64,000 nucleotides of DNA from Ilyobacter_A sp963668015. GTDB lineage: Bacteria; Fusobacteriota; Fusobacteriia; Fusobacteriales; Fusobacteriaceae. Positions within the stretch are counted from its first letter, which is position 1; the number at the start of each line of letters is the position of its first letter. Shown one piece after another: positions 1 through 8,121 of this stretch. The notes under the pieces are model-generated. The model did not search any database and was not told the origin of the DNA. It worked only from the letters and a program-made list of their open reading frames with translations. The stretch lies in the NCBI GenBank assembly GCA_963668015.2, contig CAXXCR010000027.1, positions 70,662 to 134,661 of the forward strand, read 5' to 3'. Made by a program: the position numbers and the translations under genes.

Positions 1-1038
1 CACATAGTTTTCATATTCACCTAAAACTTTTCTGGAAAAATCCTGTGCTGATCCAGGAGCAACCACTGCCTTAACAAGTCCCCCAGAGTTTGCTACGCCG
101 TTGAAAGCCTTAAAACCGCAGGATTTCATTATCTCAGTAAGATCTTTTATTTCAACTCCAAATCTAGTGTCCGGTTTGTCGGAACCATACTTCTCCATAG
201 CTTCCTTGTACGGCATTCTCTCAAAGCTGTAAGACGCTTCTTCACCTGTTACATCTTTAAATACTCTTTTTGCCAGTTCTTCTATTTCATTCATAACATC
301 TTCCATGCTTACAAACGACATTTCTAAGTCCAACTGAGTAAATTCAGGCTGTCTGTCGGCTCTTAAGTCCTCGTCTCTGAAACATTTCGCAATCTGGTAG
401 TATCTCTCCACACCACTTATCATAAGAAGCTGTTTAAAAAGCTGAGGCGACTGTGGAAGTGCGTAAAATTGCCCCCCGTTTGTTCTGCTGGGAACCAAGA
501 AATCCCTTGCACCTTCCGGTGTTGACTTTGTCAAAACAGGAGTATCTATTTCCAAAAACCCCTTCTCATCCATATAGTTTCTTATAGAGTTCAACATTGC
601 GTGTCTTTTCATCAGGTTTCTCATCATGTTCGGTCTTCTAAGATCAAGGTATCTGTACTTCAACCTTAAATTTTCGCTTAAATTTGTCCCCTCTGATATA
701 CCAAATGGAAGTACACTACAGCTGTTTAAAACCTCAAGACTGTCTGCAAAAACCTCTACATCACCAGTTGGTATGTTTTGGTTTTTACTGTATCTTTCTC
801 TTACCACTCCCGAAATTTTTATTACATACTCAGTTTTTGCCTTTTGAGCCTTATCCATCAGTTCTTGGCTCACTTCTTCCGGGTTGAACACAACCTGTGT
901 CTTACCCTCTCTGTCTCTCATATCTATAAATGTAAGTCCTCCAAGGTCACGCTTCGTATCTACCCATCCAGACAAAACTACTCTTTTACCTATATCTTCT
1001 TTTCTCAGTTCTCCCAAATTATGAGTTCTGTATTGCAT
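1..1038 (-). CDS. aspS: Aspartyl-tRNA synthetase (C-terminal part outside window)
   Basis: Charges tRNA-Asp with aspartate in the cytoplasm. Reading the minus strand from the ATG at 1038 gives 346 uninterrupted codons up to the window edge. The first ~105 residues read as the OB-fold anticodon-binding domain (LGELRKEDIGKRVVLSGWVD). A class II catalytic core follows, with the motif 2 region FRDEDLRADRQPEFTQ near residues 215-232. A GGAG ribosome site lies just upstream of the ATG. Bacterial AspRS is usually ~590 residues, so roughly 240 C-terminal residues lie beyond position 1. It follows hisS by 54 bases and probably belongs to a rarA-hisS-aspS unit. Identification is firm; the bacterial GAD-insert region is only partly visible. 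Confidence 0.96.
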   Translation of the reverse strand, partial: MQYRTHNLGELRKEDIGKRVVLSGWVDTKRDLGGLTFIDMRDREGKTQVVFNPEEVSQELMDKAQKAKTEYVIKISGVVRERYSKNQNIPTGDVEVFADSLEVLNSCSVLPFGISEGTNLSENLRLKYRYLDLRRPNMMRNLMKRHAMLNSIRNYMDEKGFLEIDTPVLTKSTPEGARDFLVPSRTNGGQFYALPQSPQLFKQLLMISGVERYYQIAKCFRDEDLRADRQPEFTQLDLEMSFVSMEDVMNEIEELAKRVFKDVTGEEASYSFERMPYKEAMEKYGSDKPDTRFGVEIKDLTEIMKSCGFKAFNGVANSGGLVKAVVAPGSAQDFSRKVLGEYENYV

Positions 1039-1092
1039 AAAGATCTCCTCTCACCCTTACTGATTTATTTCATTAAAATAATTCTTGTTAAT

Positions 1093-2340
1093 TTACTGCT
1101 GCCTAGAAAGCTTCTCCACAAGTTCGGCTATCTCCAGATTCTCCTGCTCCCTTTCAGCCAGGTTTTTAAGCAGCACTTTTCCGCTTTCCATCTCTTCAGT
1201 TCCTATTATAACAGCAAAGTCTATGCCAAGTTTATCCGATTTTTTCATATGCGCCCTCATAGATCTTCCATCAAAATCTATATAAGCGTTTACGTTATTT
1301 TTTCTAAGGGCTTCTGCGATTTTAAACGCATACTCTTTTACTTCTTCTCCAAGCCACGCTATATATACCTTAGGAGCTTCTTTTTTCACGCTCTCTCCCA
1401 AAAGAAGCATTATCCTCTCTACCCCTGCTGCGAAACCGACTGCAGGTATGTCCTTATTTCCTATAGTCTTTAGTAAACCGTCATATCTTCCGCCAGCAAG
1501 AACCGTCCCCTGTGCACCCAGCTTATTCGTGATTATTTCAAAAACTGTGTTCGAATAATAGTCCAGTCCTCTTACCAGTCTAGGATTTTCCGAGTATTTA
1601 ACCCCAAAAACATCAAGGTATTTTTTCAGTTCACCATAGTGCTCTTTCTCTTCCTGACTCAAGCTCTCCACGAGGTTTGGTGCATCCTTTGTAACCTCTT
1701 GACAGTTTTTATTTTTGCAGTCCAAAACCCTTAGAGGGTTCTTATAGTACCTAGTTTTACAGTCCTCACAAAGCTCATCTTTTTTGTCAGAAAGAAAATC
1801 AACAAGTTTCTGTCTGTACTGCACCCTGGAAGCATTTCCACCAACAGAGTTTATCTGTACTTCCAAATCCTCTATTCCGAGTTCTTCTAAAAGTTTATAT
1901 CCCATAGCTATAGTTTCTGCATCCAATATAGGCGAGCTTCCCCCTATGGCTTCTACTCCAAGTTGGTTAAATTCCCTATACCTTCCTGCCTGTGGTCTTT
2001 CATATCTGAACATAGGCCCATGATAAAAATATTTAGTAAAATCCTCCTTACCGTAAACCTTGTGCTCAAGGTATGATCTTACTATAGAGGCTGTCCCTTC
2101 CGGTCTAAGAGTAACACTTCTTTCACCCTTGTCCATAAAAGTATACATCTCTTTTTCTACTATGTCTGTTCCTTCACCTATCCCCCTTTTGAAAAGAGAA
2201 GTCTCCTCAAATATAGGGGTTATTATTCTGGAATAACCATAATTTTTAAAGATCTTTTTTGCAGTTTCAACTATGTAATCATACTTTACTGCATCGTCTC
2301 CAAAAATATCCTTTGTTCCTCTTACAGCTTTAAGCTTCAT
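1093..2340 (-). CDS. hisS: Histidyl-tRNA synthetase
   Basis: Charges tRNA-His. The 415-residue length is normal for bacterial HisRS. Class II motif 2 (FRYERPQAGRYREF) is at residues 111-124, the histidine-specific RGLDYY motif at 257-262, and motif 3 (GFAAGVERI) at 302-310. The insertion domain contains CEDC at 191-194 and Cys208/Cys213, a pattern seen in many bacterial HisRS. The C-terminal ~90 residues form the anticodon-binding domain (KVYIAWLGEEV onward). It starts 24 bases after rarA and ends 54 bases before aspS, so co-transcription is likely. No T-box leader is visible upstream. Confidence 0.97.
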   Translation of the reverse strand: MKLKAVRGTKDIFGDDAVKYDYIVETAKKIFKNYGYSRIITPIFEETSLFKRGIGEGTDIVEKEMYTFMDKGERSVTLRPEGTASIVRSYLEHKVYGKEDFTKYFYHGPMFRYERPQAGRYREFNQLGVEAIGGSSPILDAETIAMGYKLLEELGIEDLEVQINSVGGNASRVQYRQKLVDFLSDKKDELCEDCKTRYYKNPLRVLDCKNKNCQEVTKDAPNLVESLSQEEKEHYGELKKYLDVFGVKYSENPRLVRGLDYYSNTVFEIITNKLGAQGTVLAGGRYDGLLKTIGNKDIPAVGFAAGVERIMLLLGESVKKEAPKVYIAWLGEEVKEYAFKIAEALRKNNVNAYIDFDGRSMRAHMKKSDKLGIDFAVIIGTEEMESGKVLLKNLAEREQENLEIAELVEKLSRQQ

Positions 2341-2364
2341 AATCCACCTCGTTCAACATCTATA

Positions 2365-3606
2365 TTAATTTTTATAATCTCTATCCCAAAGTTTCTCTAT
2401 TTTATGCCTTATCATACTCTCGTATTTGTTTTCACCTGGACAGTAATAAGTTTTTTCCGACTCCCTGTATTTTTGTTTAATGAAATTATTCGGGTAGGCA
2501 TGCGGATATTTGTACTGCTGCTTATACTGGTCTCTTAAATGTCTCGGCACCTCTTCCAAAGCTCCGTTTCGAACATCTGCCATCGCATCATTTATAGCTG
2601 TATAAACCGAATTGCTTTTGGAAGATATCGCCAGGTACACCGTTGCGTGCGACAATATTATCCTGACTTCCGGCATACCAATTTTTTCTGTTGCATCAAG
2701 GGCCGCCTTGGCAACTATAAGTGCCTCGGGATTTGCCATTCCTATATCTTCAGACGCCGATATTATGAGACGTCTACCTATATATCTTGGGTCCTCTCCA
2801 CCTTCAAGCATTCTTGCCAGCCAATAAACCGCTGCATCGGGATCACTCCCCCTTATGCTTTTTATAAAGGCCGATATTATATTATACTTATCCTCTTTTT
2901 TGTCATACGCGAGCTTTCTTTTTTCAAATATCCCCTTTATCTCTTCAATGTCTAGGTTGCCCTCTAGATTGCTGAGCAGCTCCAGATAATTTATAGCCAC
3001 CCTTGCATCTCCATCTGCCAATTCCGATATATATTGAGCCACTTCGCTGTCAAAACCTATATCCAGCTCTTTAAATCCCCTTTTAACCAGCTCCAGTATA
3101 TCGTCAATGCCTAACTTTTCAAATTCAAAAACCATACATCTTGACAGAAGTGCATTGTTTAGATTGTAATACGGGTTTTCAGTGGTAGCCCCTATCAAAA
3201 CCAAAAGACCGTTTTCCGTATGTGGCAGGAGTGCATCTTGTTGTAGCTTATTAAACCTGTGTATTTCATCCAAAAATAAGATGGTTCTATCTCCGCCCAT
3301 TTCAAGGTTGCTCTTTGCCCTTGCCACTACCTCCCCTAAATCCTTCAGATTTGCAGTTGTAGCGTTTAGTTTTTCAAAATTTATGTCCAATTCATTTGCT
3401 ATGAGCTCTGCCAAAGATGTCTTTCCTGTTCCTGGCGGCCCATAAAATATAGAATTAACTATTTTTCCGTTTTCTATCAAACGTCTTAAAACAGACGTCT
3501 CTCCCATTAACTTTTTTTGCCCGACATAATCAGAGAGCTTTTCAGGCCTAAGCTTGTATGCCAATGGTCTAATTTTATTATGTTCTCTATAAAATAAATT
3601 TCTCAT
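2365..3606 (-). CDS. rarA: Replication-associated recombination protein A (RarA/MgsA AAA+ ATPase)
   Basis: A clamp-loader-like AAA+ ATPase that acts at stalled replication forks. Its 413 residues contain Walker A GPPGTGKT at 56-63, Walker B ILFLDEIHRF at 109-118, and a sensor 1 region LIGATTENP at 137-145. The C-terminal half matches the RarA oligomerisation domain (KSIRGSDPDAAVYWLARML, then RRLIISASEDIG). The RLRP-type N-terminus (YKLRPEKLSDYVGQ) is typical of the family. It is the first gene of the rarA-hisS-aspS run. A near-consensus promoter lies so close to the ATG that the mRNA leader would be very short. Confidence 0.95.
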   Translation of the reverse strand: MRNLFYREHNKIRPLAYKLRPEKLSDYVGQKKLMGETSVLRRLIENGKIVNSIFYGPPGTGKTSLAELIANELDINFEKLNATTANLKDLGEVVARAKSNLEMGGDRTILFLDEIHRFNKLQQDALLPHTENGLLVLIGATTENPYYNLNNALLSRCMVFEFEKLGIDDILELVKRGFKELDIGFDSEVAQYISELADGDARVAINYLELLSNLEGNLDIEEIKGIFEKRKLAYDKKEDKYNIISAFIKSIRGSDPDAAVYWLARMLEGGEDPRYIGRRLIISASEDIGMANPEALIVAKAALDATEKIGMPEVRIILSHATVYLAISSKSNSVYTAINDAMADVRNGALEEVPRHLRDQYKQQYKYPHAYPNNFIKQKYRESEKTYYCPGENKYESMIRHKIEKLWDRDYKN

Positions 3607-3615
3607 TTGCTCTCC

Positions 3616-3644
3616 ATTATAACATAATTCACAAGCGTTAACAA
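3616..3644 (-). promoter_or_regulatory. Promoter of rarA-hisS-aspS
   Basis: On the minus strand a -35 box TTGTTA (3639-3644) and a perfect -10 box TATAAT (3616-3621) are separated by exactly 17 bases. Only nine bases (GGAGAGCAA) lie between the -10 box and the rarA ATG, so transcription should begin within or just before the ribosome site. Another start further upstream is possible but was not seen. Confidence 0.6.
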
Positions 3645-3707
3645 GGACTTAAACTTTAAAATAACAAGCTAAATTATAACATTTTAAAAAGTTTTTTACC
3701 ACTTTTA

Positions 3708-3741
3708 TTTGATAATAAAAAGACGGTATAAAATACCGTCT
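3708..3741 (-). terminator. Intrinsic terminator of secG
   Basis: An 8-bp perfect stem (AGACGGTA / TACCGTCT, 3721-3741) begins right after the secG stop codon. On the minus strand it is followed by a T-rich run (TTTTTATTATC). Confidence 0.85.
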
Positions 3742-3966
3742 CTAGCTGAAAATATATAATAGCAACGCCGTTATTACGAAAAGTGCTGCAACAATTTCCG
3801 TTATCTTAACCAGCGGTCCTCCGTCTTGAGAAACTCCAAAGACTGTGTTTGATGCCCCTGTACCTAGAGCTCCTGACATACCACGGCTTCTATCAGGCTG
3901 AATTAACACTAATATTATCAGCGATATAGCAAAAATAAAAAGTAAAGTTGTTAAAATAGTTATCAT
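3742..3966 (-). CDS. secG: Preprotein translocase subunit SecG
   Basis: Small integral membrane subunit of the SecYEG protein-export channel. The 74-residue product has two hydrophobic segments, about 1-21 and 52-73. Between them is the family-typical loop: LIQPDRSRGMSGALG, then NTVFGVSQDGG. Length and motif order match bacterial SecG. It appears to be a single-gene unit: its own terminator follows it, and gpmI's terminator lies just upstream. Confidence 0.93.
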   Translation of the reverse strand: MITILTTLLFIFAISLIILVLIQPDRSRGMSGALGTGASNTVFGVSQDGGPLVKITEIVAALFVITALLLYIFS

Positions 3967-4034
3967 CTACATCCCGCCTTTTTTCATTATATACACTTCC
4001 ATTATAATACATACTGGCATTATTTTAAAGACTT

Positions 4035-4070
4035 TTTTACAAAAAGATAGGCGGTGTATACACCGCCTAT
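4035..4070 (-). terminator. Intrinsic terminator of gpmI
   Basis: A 24-base perfect palindrome (4047-4070, arm ATAGGCGGTGTA) begins two bases beyond the gpmI stop. On the minus strand it is followed by CTTTTTGTAAAAAAG. It forms a GC-rich stem with a T-run. Confidence 0.85.
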
Positions 4071-4072
4071 AA

Positions 4073-5596
4073 TTATTTAGCTATCAGGCTTTCTCCGTCC
4101 ATCTCAGCCGGTTTTTCTATTTCTAGTATTTCTAGCATAGTTGGGGCTATATCCGCAAGCTTACCGTCTTTTAAATCTACACCTTTATAATCATTTGAAA
4201 TCAACACTAAAGGTACAGGATTAATTGTATGAGCAGTAAAAGGATTTCCTGTTTCAGGGTCTACCATAAGGTCAGCATTACCGTGGTCTGCTGTTACCAA
4301 AAGTACCCCGTTCTTCTCGATTATCTTTTCTGCTACCTTGCCTAAGCATTCATCTACAACTTCAACAGCCTTTTTAGCAGCTTCATACTCACCAGTATGT
4401 CCTACCATATCAGGGTTTGCGTAGTTCATTATTATTACATCATATTTATCTGCATCTAAAGCTTCTATAACCTTGTCCGTTAATTCATATGCACTCATCT
4501 CAGGTTGAAGATCATATGTGGCAACTTTTGGAGATGCAACCAATATTCTTTCTTCCCCTTCGAACTCTGCCTCAGAACCTCCATTAAAGAAGAACGTCAC
4601 GTGTGCATATTTTTCAGTTTCAGCAGTTCTAAGCTGTTTTAAACCAGCTTTTGAAACTATTTCACCAAATGTGTTAACAACGTCATCATCTGGATATGCA
4701 ACTGGTGCATCAATTGTAGAGTCGTATTGTCTCATACACAGGAAACTTACTTTAGGATGGTTTTCTCTAGCAAAACCTGCAAACTCAACATCATTTAAAG
4801 CTCTAGTTATCTGTCTAGCTCTGTCAGGTCTAAAGTTAAATAATATAACTCCATCATTTTCAGATAATTTAACCCCTGATATAACAGTAGGATCAACAAA
4901 CTCGTCTGTTTTATCCTCTGCATAAGCTGCTTCAACTGCTTCTTTAGCGCTTGCAGCTTTAGCTCCTTCAGCTTTTACTATGACATTGTATGCTTTTTCT
5001 ATTCTGTCCCAGTTATTGTCTCTGTCCATTGAATAATATCTTCCTGAGACAGTTGCTATCTCTCCTACACCTATTTCAGACATTTTAGCCTCTAAAGCCT
5101 CTATATATTGAAGAGCTGATTTAGGCGGCGTATCTCTTCCGTCTAAAAATGCATGTACATACACTTTTTCTATCCCAATTTTTTTGGCCATTTCAAGTAT
5201 CCCATAGACATGCTCTATGTGCGAGTGAACTCCGCCGTCAGACAGTAATCCTCCCATATGAAGAGCTGTTCCGTTTTCTTTTACAGACTCCATTATTTTA
5301 ATCATTTCTTTATTTTCGAATATAACTCCATCTTTTATGTCCTTGCTTATCTTTACAAGTGGTTGGTATATTACTCTTCCAGCTCCTAGATTCAAGTGAC
5401 CAACCTCAGAGTTCCCCATCTGACCTTCAGGTAGACCAACAGCCTCTCCCGAAGCTTTTAAAACTGAATTTGGGTATACTTCTGAATATTTAATAAAATT
5501 TTTAGGTTCAACCTCTTTTATAGCATTTTTTTGACCTGGGTTGTCATTAAGCCCCCAACCATCTAGCACCATCAACATTACTGGTTTTTTCGCCAT
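4073..5596 (-). CDS. gpmI: 2,3-bisphosphoglycerate-independent phosphoglycerate mutase
   Basis: Interconverts 3- and 2-phosphoglycerate in glycolysis using two Mn ions. The 507 residues match the normal ~510 of iPGM. The N-terminal metal site MVLDGWGL has Asp12. The phosphoserine nucleophile is Ser63 in GNSEVGH (61-67). A second metal site, VTADHGNADLM, is near residue 445. The start codon has a good site (GAGAGGTGG) upstream. It follows tpiA by 93 bases with a hairpin between, so the two glycolytic genes may share a transcript with partial termination. Confidence 0.97.
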   Translation of the reverse strand: MAKKPVMLMVLDGWGLNDNPGQKNAIKEVEPKNFIKYSEVYPNSVLKASGEAVGLPEGQMGNSEVGHLNLGAGRVIYQPLVKISKDIKDGVIFENKEMIKIMESVKENGTALHMGGLLSDGGVHSHIEHVYGILEMAKKIGIEKVYVHAFLDGRDTPPKSALQYIEALEAKMSEIGVGEIATVSGRYYSMDRDNNWDRIEKAYNVIVKAEGAKAASAKEAVEAAYAEDKTDEFVDPTVISGVKLSENDGVILFNFRPDRARQITRALNDVEFAGFARENHPKVSFLCMRQYDSTIDAPVAYPDDDVVNTFGEIVSKAGLKQLRTAETEKYAHVTFFFNGGSEAEFEGEERILVASPKVATYDLQPEMSAYELTDKVIEALDADKYDVIIMNYANPDMVGHTGEYEAAKKAVEVVDECLGKVAEKIIEKNGVLLVTADHGNADLMVDPETGNPFTAHTINPVPLVLISNDYKGVDLKDGKLADIAPTMLEILEIEKPAEMDGESLIAK

Positions 5597-5639
5597 CTAT
5601 CTTTCCACCTCTCAATAAAAATAAAAAATTCACTTTCAA

Positions 5640-5674
5640 AATATAAGGCAGACCGTAGCCTTGGCTGCGGTCTG
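5640..5674 (-). terminator. Hairpin between tpiA and gpmI (probable weak terminator)
   Basis: The stem CAGACCG / CGGTCTG continues, after one T-G mismatch, as AGCC / GGCT (5649-5674). On the minus strand the following bases (CCTTATATTTTG) are only moderately T-rich, so it could be an attenuator or processing site that lets some transcripts read into gpmI. Confidence 0.6.
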
Positions 5675-5689
5675 TTATTTTAAGTCTGA

Positions 5690-6445
5690 TTATAATGCAG
5701 CTTTTACGATACTTGCAAAGCTTTCAGCTTCTAATGAAGCTCCTCCTACTAATCCTCCATCTATATCTTCTTTAGAGATTAGCTCTTTTGCATTGTTAGG
5801 TTTCATTGATCCACCATACTGAACTGTTACGTCTTGTGCTACTTCTTCAGAGTACATCTCAGTTAAAAGTTTTCTTATGAAAGCGTGTACATCTTGTGCT
5901 TGCTCAGGCGATGCTGTTTTTCCAGTTCCAATCGCCCATACTGGCTCATAAGCTATTACAACATTTTTCATCTCTTCAGCTGTTACACCTACTAATCCAC
6001 CTCTTGTGTGGTCTTCTACTACTGCTTCAGTGTTTCCAGCTTCTCTATCTTCTAATTTTTCTCCTACACAAAGAATTGGTTTTAATCCGTGTTTTAAAGC
6101 AGCTTTTACTTTTTCGTTAACGATTTCGTTAGTTTCACCATAGTATTCTCTTCTTTCAGAGTGACCAAGGATAACATACTCAACACCTAAATCTTTTAAC
6201 ATTAATGGTGAGATTTCTCCAGTATAAGCTCCTGATTCGTTAGGGTTCATGTTTTGAGCAGCGATTTTAACTTTTGATCCTGCAACTGCTTTTGCAGCTT
6301 CTGATAAAGCTGTAAATGGAGCTCCTATAACTACTCCTACTCCCTCTACATCAGCTACTAAACCTTTCAGTTCAGTTAACATTTCTACTGCCTCGTTTAC
6401 AGTTTTGTTCATTTTCCAGTTTCCAGCTACTATTCTTGTTCTCAA
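5690..6445 (-). CDS. tpiA: Triosephosphate isomerase (TTG start)
   Basis: Interconverts dihydroxyacetone phosphate and glyceraldehyde 3-phosphate. The frame stays open up to 6562, but family alignment and the ribosome site set the start at a TTG at 6445. AGGAGG lies seven bases upstream, and the product begins MRTRIVAGNWKMN as in other TIMs. This gives 251 residues, the normal length. Catalytic Lys11 (GNWKMN), His95 (ILGHSERR) and Glu167 (AYEPVWAIGTG) are all present. It has its own promoter upstream. A TTG start in a highly expressed glycolytic gene is notable. Confidence 0.96.
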   Translation of the reverse strand: MRTRIVAGNWKMNKTVNEAVEMLTELKGLVADVEGVGVVIGAPFTALSEAAKAVAGSKVKIAAQNMNPNESGAYTGEISPLMLKDLGVEYVILGHSERREYYGETNEIVNEKVKAALKHGLKPILCVGEKLEDREAGNTEAVVEDHTRGGLVGVTAEEMKNVVIAYEPVWAIGTGKTASPEQAQDVHAFIRKLLTEMYSEEVAQDVTVQYGGSMKPNNAKELISKEDIDGGLVGGASLEAESFASIVKAAL

Positions 6446-6485
6446 TTTGCTACCTCCTAAGTGTCTTTTTTCGATTTTCCTAAAC

Positions 6486-6514
6486 ATTCTATCATAAGTT
6501 TCAGTTTTTTGCAA
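6486..6514 (-). promoter_or_regulatory. Promoter of tpiA
   Basis: On the minus strand a -35 box TTGCAA (6509-6514), a 17-base spacer and a -10 box TAGAAT (6486-6491) lie about 40 bases upstream of the TTG start at 6445. Confidence 0.6.
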
Positions 6515-6522
6515 TGACACAC

Positions 6523-6594
6523 AAGGGAAAAAAATCCCTTTAAATGAGATTTTTAAAGGCATCCAATCTGCAACAATGTGCTTTTTGGATGCCT
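6523..6594 (-). terminator. Tandem hairpins between the unknown gene and tpiA
   Basis: A perfect 10-bp stem (AGGCATCCAA / TTGGATGCCT, 6557-6594) has an 18-base loop. A smaller AAGGGA / TCCCTT stem follows at about 6523-6540 and has a run of seven Ts in its loop on the minus strand. Together they probably stop transcripts from the gene cluster upstream before the tpiA promoter. Confidence 0.55.
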
Positions 6595-6634
6595 AATCTT
6601 TGGTTTTAATTCAATGTTTTCTTATCAGATCAAT

Positions 6635-6670
6635 TATTTAAGATAAACAAATAGAGGATTTCTCCTCTAT
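6635..6670 (-). terminator. Intrinsic terminator overlapping the stop of the 203-residue gene
   Basis: The stem ATAGAGGA / TCCTCTAT (6651-6670) has a four-base loop and contains the stop codon of the gene above it. On the minus strand it is followed by TTGTTTATCTT. It probably ends the rluD-to-comF run. Confidence 0.65.
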
Positions 6671-7278
6671 GCGTGAAACTTATGCTGTTTTTCTTCATCC
6701 AGTATCTGACTGTAAAGCACTTCTATTATTTCACCAAAATTTTCCAAAACCGGAAATATTTCAAAATCCAGAATTTCAAAAAATGTACTATAATCCCTCG
6801 CTTCAAACGCCTCCATAATACTATTAAAACAATTTGAATATTCACCAAATAAAACCTCGAACTTTTCATTTCCAAGATCTACAGCGGTGTTTTCTTTTAT
6901 CGACAGAAGTATATTATTGAACCACTCCAGACTTTGCGCAAGATCGGCAAATAAAAAATCTCCAAGTATATCAGAACCTTCTTGCAGATGCGCCTCAGCT
7001 ACATCAGAATTTTCTTCAAGTTTACTAAAATACTCCTCAAACTGCGACAAAGCTTCCAAAATTATGGCTCTAGGACTTTTCGTAAAAACTTCCACCAAGG
7101 AAATATCACTTGCATCTATATTATCATTATGGTTTAAAACCCTACCGTTTATATACATATTAAATATAAGCCTGCCATTCTTGTCCAAAACCTCATTTAC
7201 CTTTTCCATAACAAGCCCTAGACTCTCTCCATCATTAAAATCTATATCAAATTCCCTATTATCTATCAGTACCTTCAT
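6667..7278 (-). CDS. Conserved-looking protein of unknown function
   Basis: I do not recognise this 203-residue protein. It is acidic and has no signal peptide or membrane segment. The first ~65 residues alternate short strand-like stretches (MKVLIDNREFDIDF, LIFNMYINGRV, ISLVEVF), which could form a beta-grasp-like domain. The rest looks helical with many Glu, Phe and Leu residues, and ends in a Lys-His-rich tail. It starts 17 bases after comF and is the last gene before a terminator, so it is probably co-expressed with comF, yraN and rnhB. A role in the cytoplasm is likely, but nothing more specific is supported. Confidence 0.75.
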   Translation of the reverse strand: MKVLIDNREFDIDFNDGESLGLVMEKVNEVLDKNGRLIFNMYINGRVLNHNDNIDASDISLVEVFTKSPRAIILEALSQFEEYFSKLEENSDVAEAHLQEGSDILGDFLFADLAQSLEWFNNILLSIKENTAVDLGNEKFEVLFGEYSNCFNSIMEAFEARDYSTFFEILDFEIFPVLENFGEIIEVLYSQILDEEKQHKFHA

Positions 7279-7295
7279 ATAATTGACCTCTCAAT

Positions 7296-7949
7296 CTAAA
7301 ATTTAAGTTCAGTTTCTAAAGCTGTTTTTGCAATTGCCAAACTAAAAATAACTATTTTTCGAGGCTCTCCACTTTTTCTTATTTCCTTTATAAGCTCCCT
7401 GACAGTAGAACCGGTAGTTATTATATCGTCCAGTATTAGAACTGTTTTGCCTTCTGCATCCAAATCAGTTATTTCAAAGCTTCTGTCTATATTTTTCTCA
7501 CGTTCTTCTTTCGACAAAAACTTATACATATGTTCTGTATTCTTTATTCTTTTTACCTGAAAATATGGATAACCCAAACATTTTACTATCTCTTCTACCT
7601 GGTTAAAACCACGCTCTATCATTCTCTGTTTGCTAATAGGTACAGGTATGACTACCTCCACTTCCTCACTCTGCATAACAGTTGAAAGTTGTAATTTTAT
7701 CAGGTCAGCCAATATCTGAGCAATGCCGAGTTTATTTTTCATTTTATATTCAGATATAAGCTTTTTAAACGTCCCATCATAATTCCAGATATAGTATACA
7801 GCTCCCTGTTTCTTTAAACTTGAACTTTCAATTAATTTCTGATGGCAATTATAGCATATGTACTTAAGTTTGTCATTTGTTTTATCATCACACAAAATAC
7901 ACTTAGACTTAAAAAATATTTTTCTAATACTCTGGATTAAGCTTTTCAT
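7296..7949 (-). CDS. comF: ComF family phosphoribosyltransferase-like protein
   Basis: Related to ComF/GntX proteins linked to DNA uptake in competent bacteria. The 217 residues begin with a zinc-finger-like pair CILC (17-20) and CYNC (32-35). They end with a type I PRTase fold carrying the PRPP-binding loop VLILDDIITTGST at 170-182. IPVPISKQRMIERGFNQ (101-117) is a ComF family hallmark. The start overlaps the zinc-ribbon gene by 26 bases, so translation is probably coupled. Its role here in competence or in nucleotide metabolism cannot be decided from sequence. Confidence 0.9.
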   Translation of the reverse strand: MKSLIQSIRKIFFKSKCILCDDKTNDKLKYICYNCHQKLIESSSLKKQGAVYYIWNYDGTFKKLISEYKMKNKLGIAQILADLIKLQLSTVMQSEEVEVVIPVPISKQRMIERGFNQVEEIVKCLGYPYFQVKRIKNTEHMYKFLSKEEREKNIDRSFEITDLDAEGKTVLILDDIITTGSTVRELIKEIRKSGEPRKIVIFSLAIAKTALETELKF

Positions 7950-8121
7950 CTTTTTCCAACACCTTTGCAGAATAGATTTCAGTGTACCCGCAGTTCAGAC
8001 AGGTCTTAAGATAATAGGTCCCTAACTCAAGTTTCAATCCAGGTGTTTTTTCTGCAAAAAAAGTTGTTTTAACCTGGTATTTTTCATGTCCACATTTAAT
8101 GCATTTAAAATCCAATTTCAT
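7924..8121 (-). CDS. Small zinc-ribbon protein
   Basis: A ~65-residue protein with two Cys-x-x-Cys knuckles (KCIKCG near the N-terminus and TCLNCGYTE near residue 44), forming one zinc ribbon. Small proteins of this kind are annotated as zinc-ribbon nucleic-acid-binding proteins; the target is unknown. The coding region overlaps the yraN end by 17 bases and the comF start by 26 bases. The start is uncertain: GTG at 8124, ATG at 8121 or TTG at 8115 are all possible. The GGGG site is best spaced for the TTG. I chose the ATG. Confidence 0.8.
   Translation of the reverse strand: MKLDFKCIKCGHEKYQVKTTFFAEKTPGLKLELGTYYLKTCLNCGYTEIYSAKVLEKDEKLNPEY

Noticed and set aside
2341..2364. T-box leader before hisS
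   Set aside because: The gap to rarA is only 24 bases, too short for a T-box, and no such structure is seen before rarA.
5690..6562. Extended 290-residue tpiA from ATG-like codon 6562
   Set aside because: The extra 39 residues do not match the family and would cross the hairpin and promoter region. The TTG at 6445 has an ideal ribosome site.
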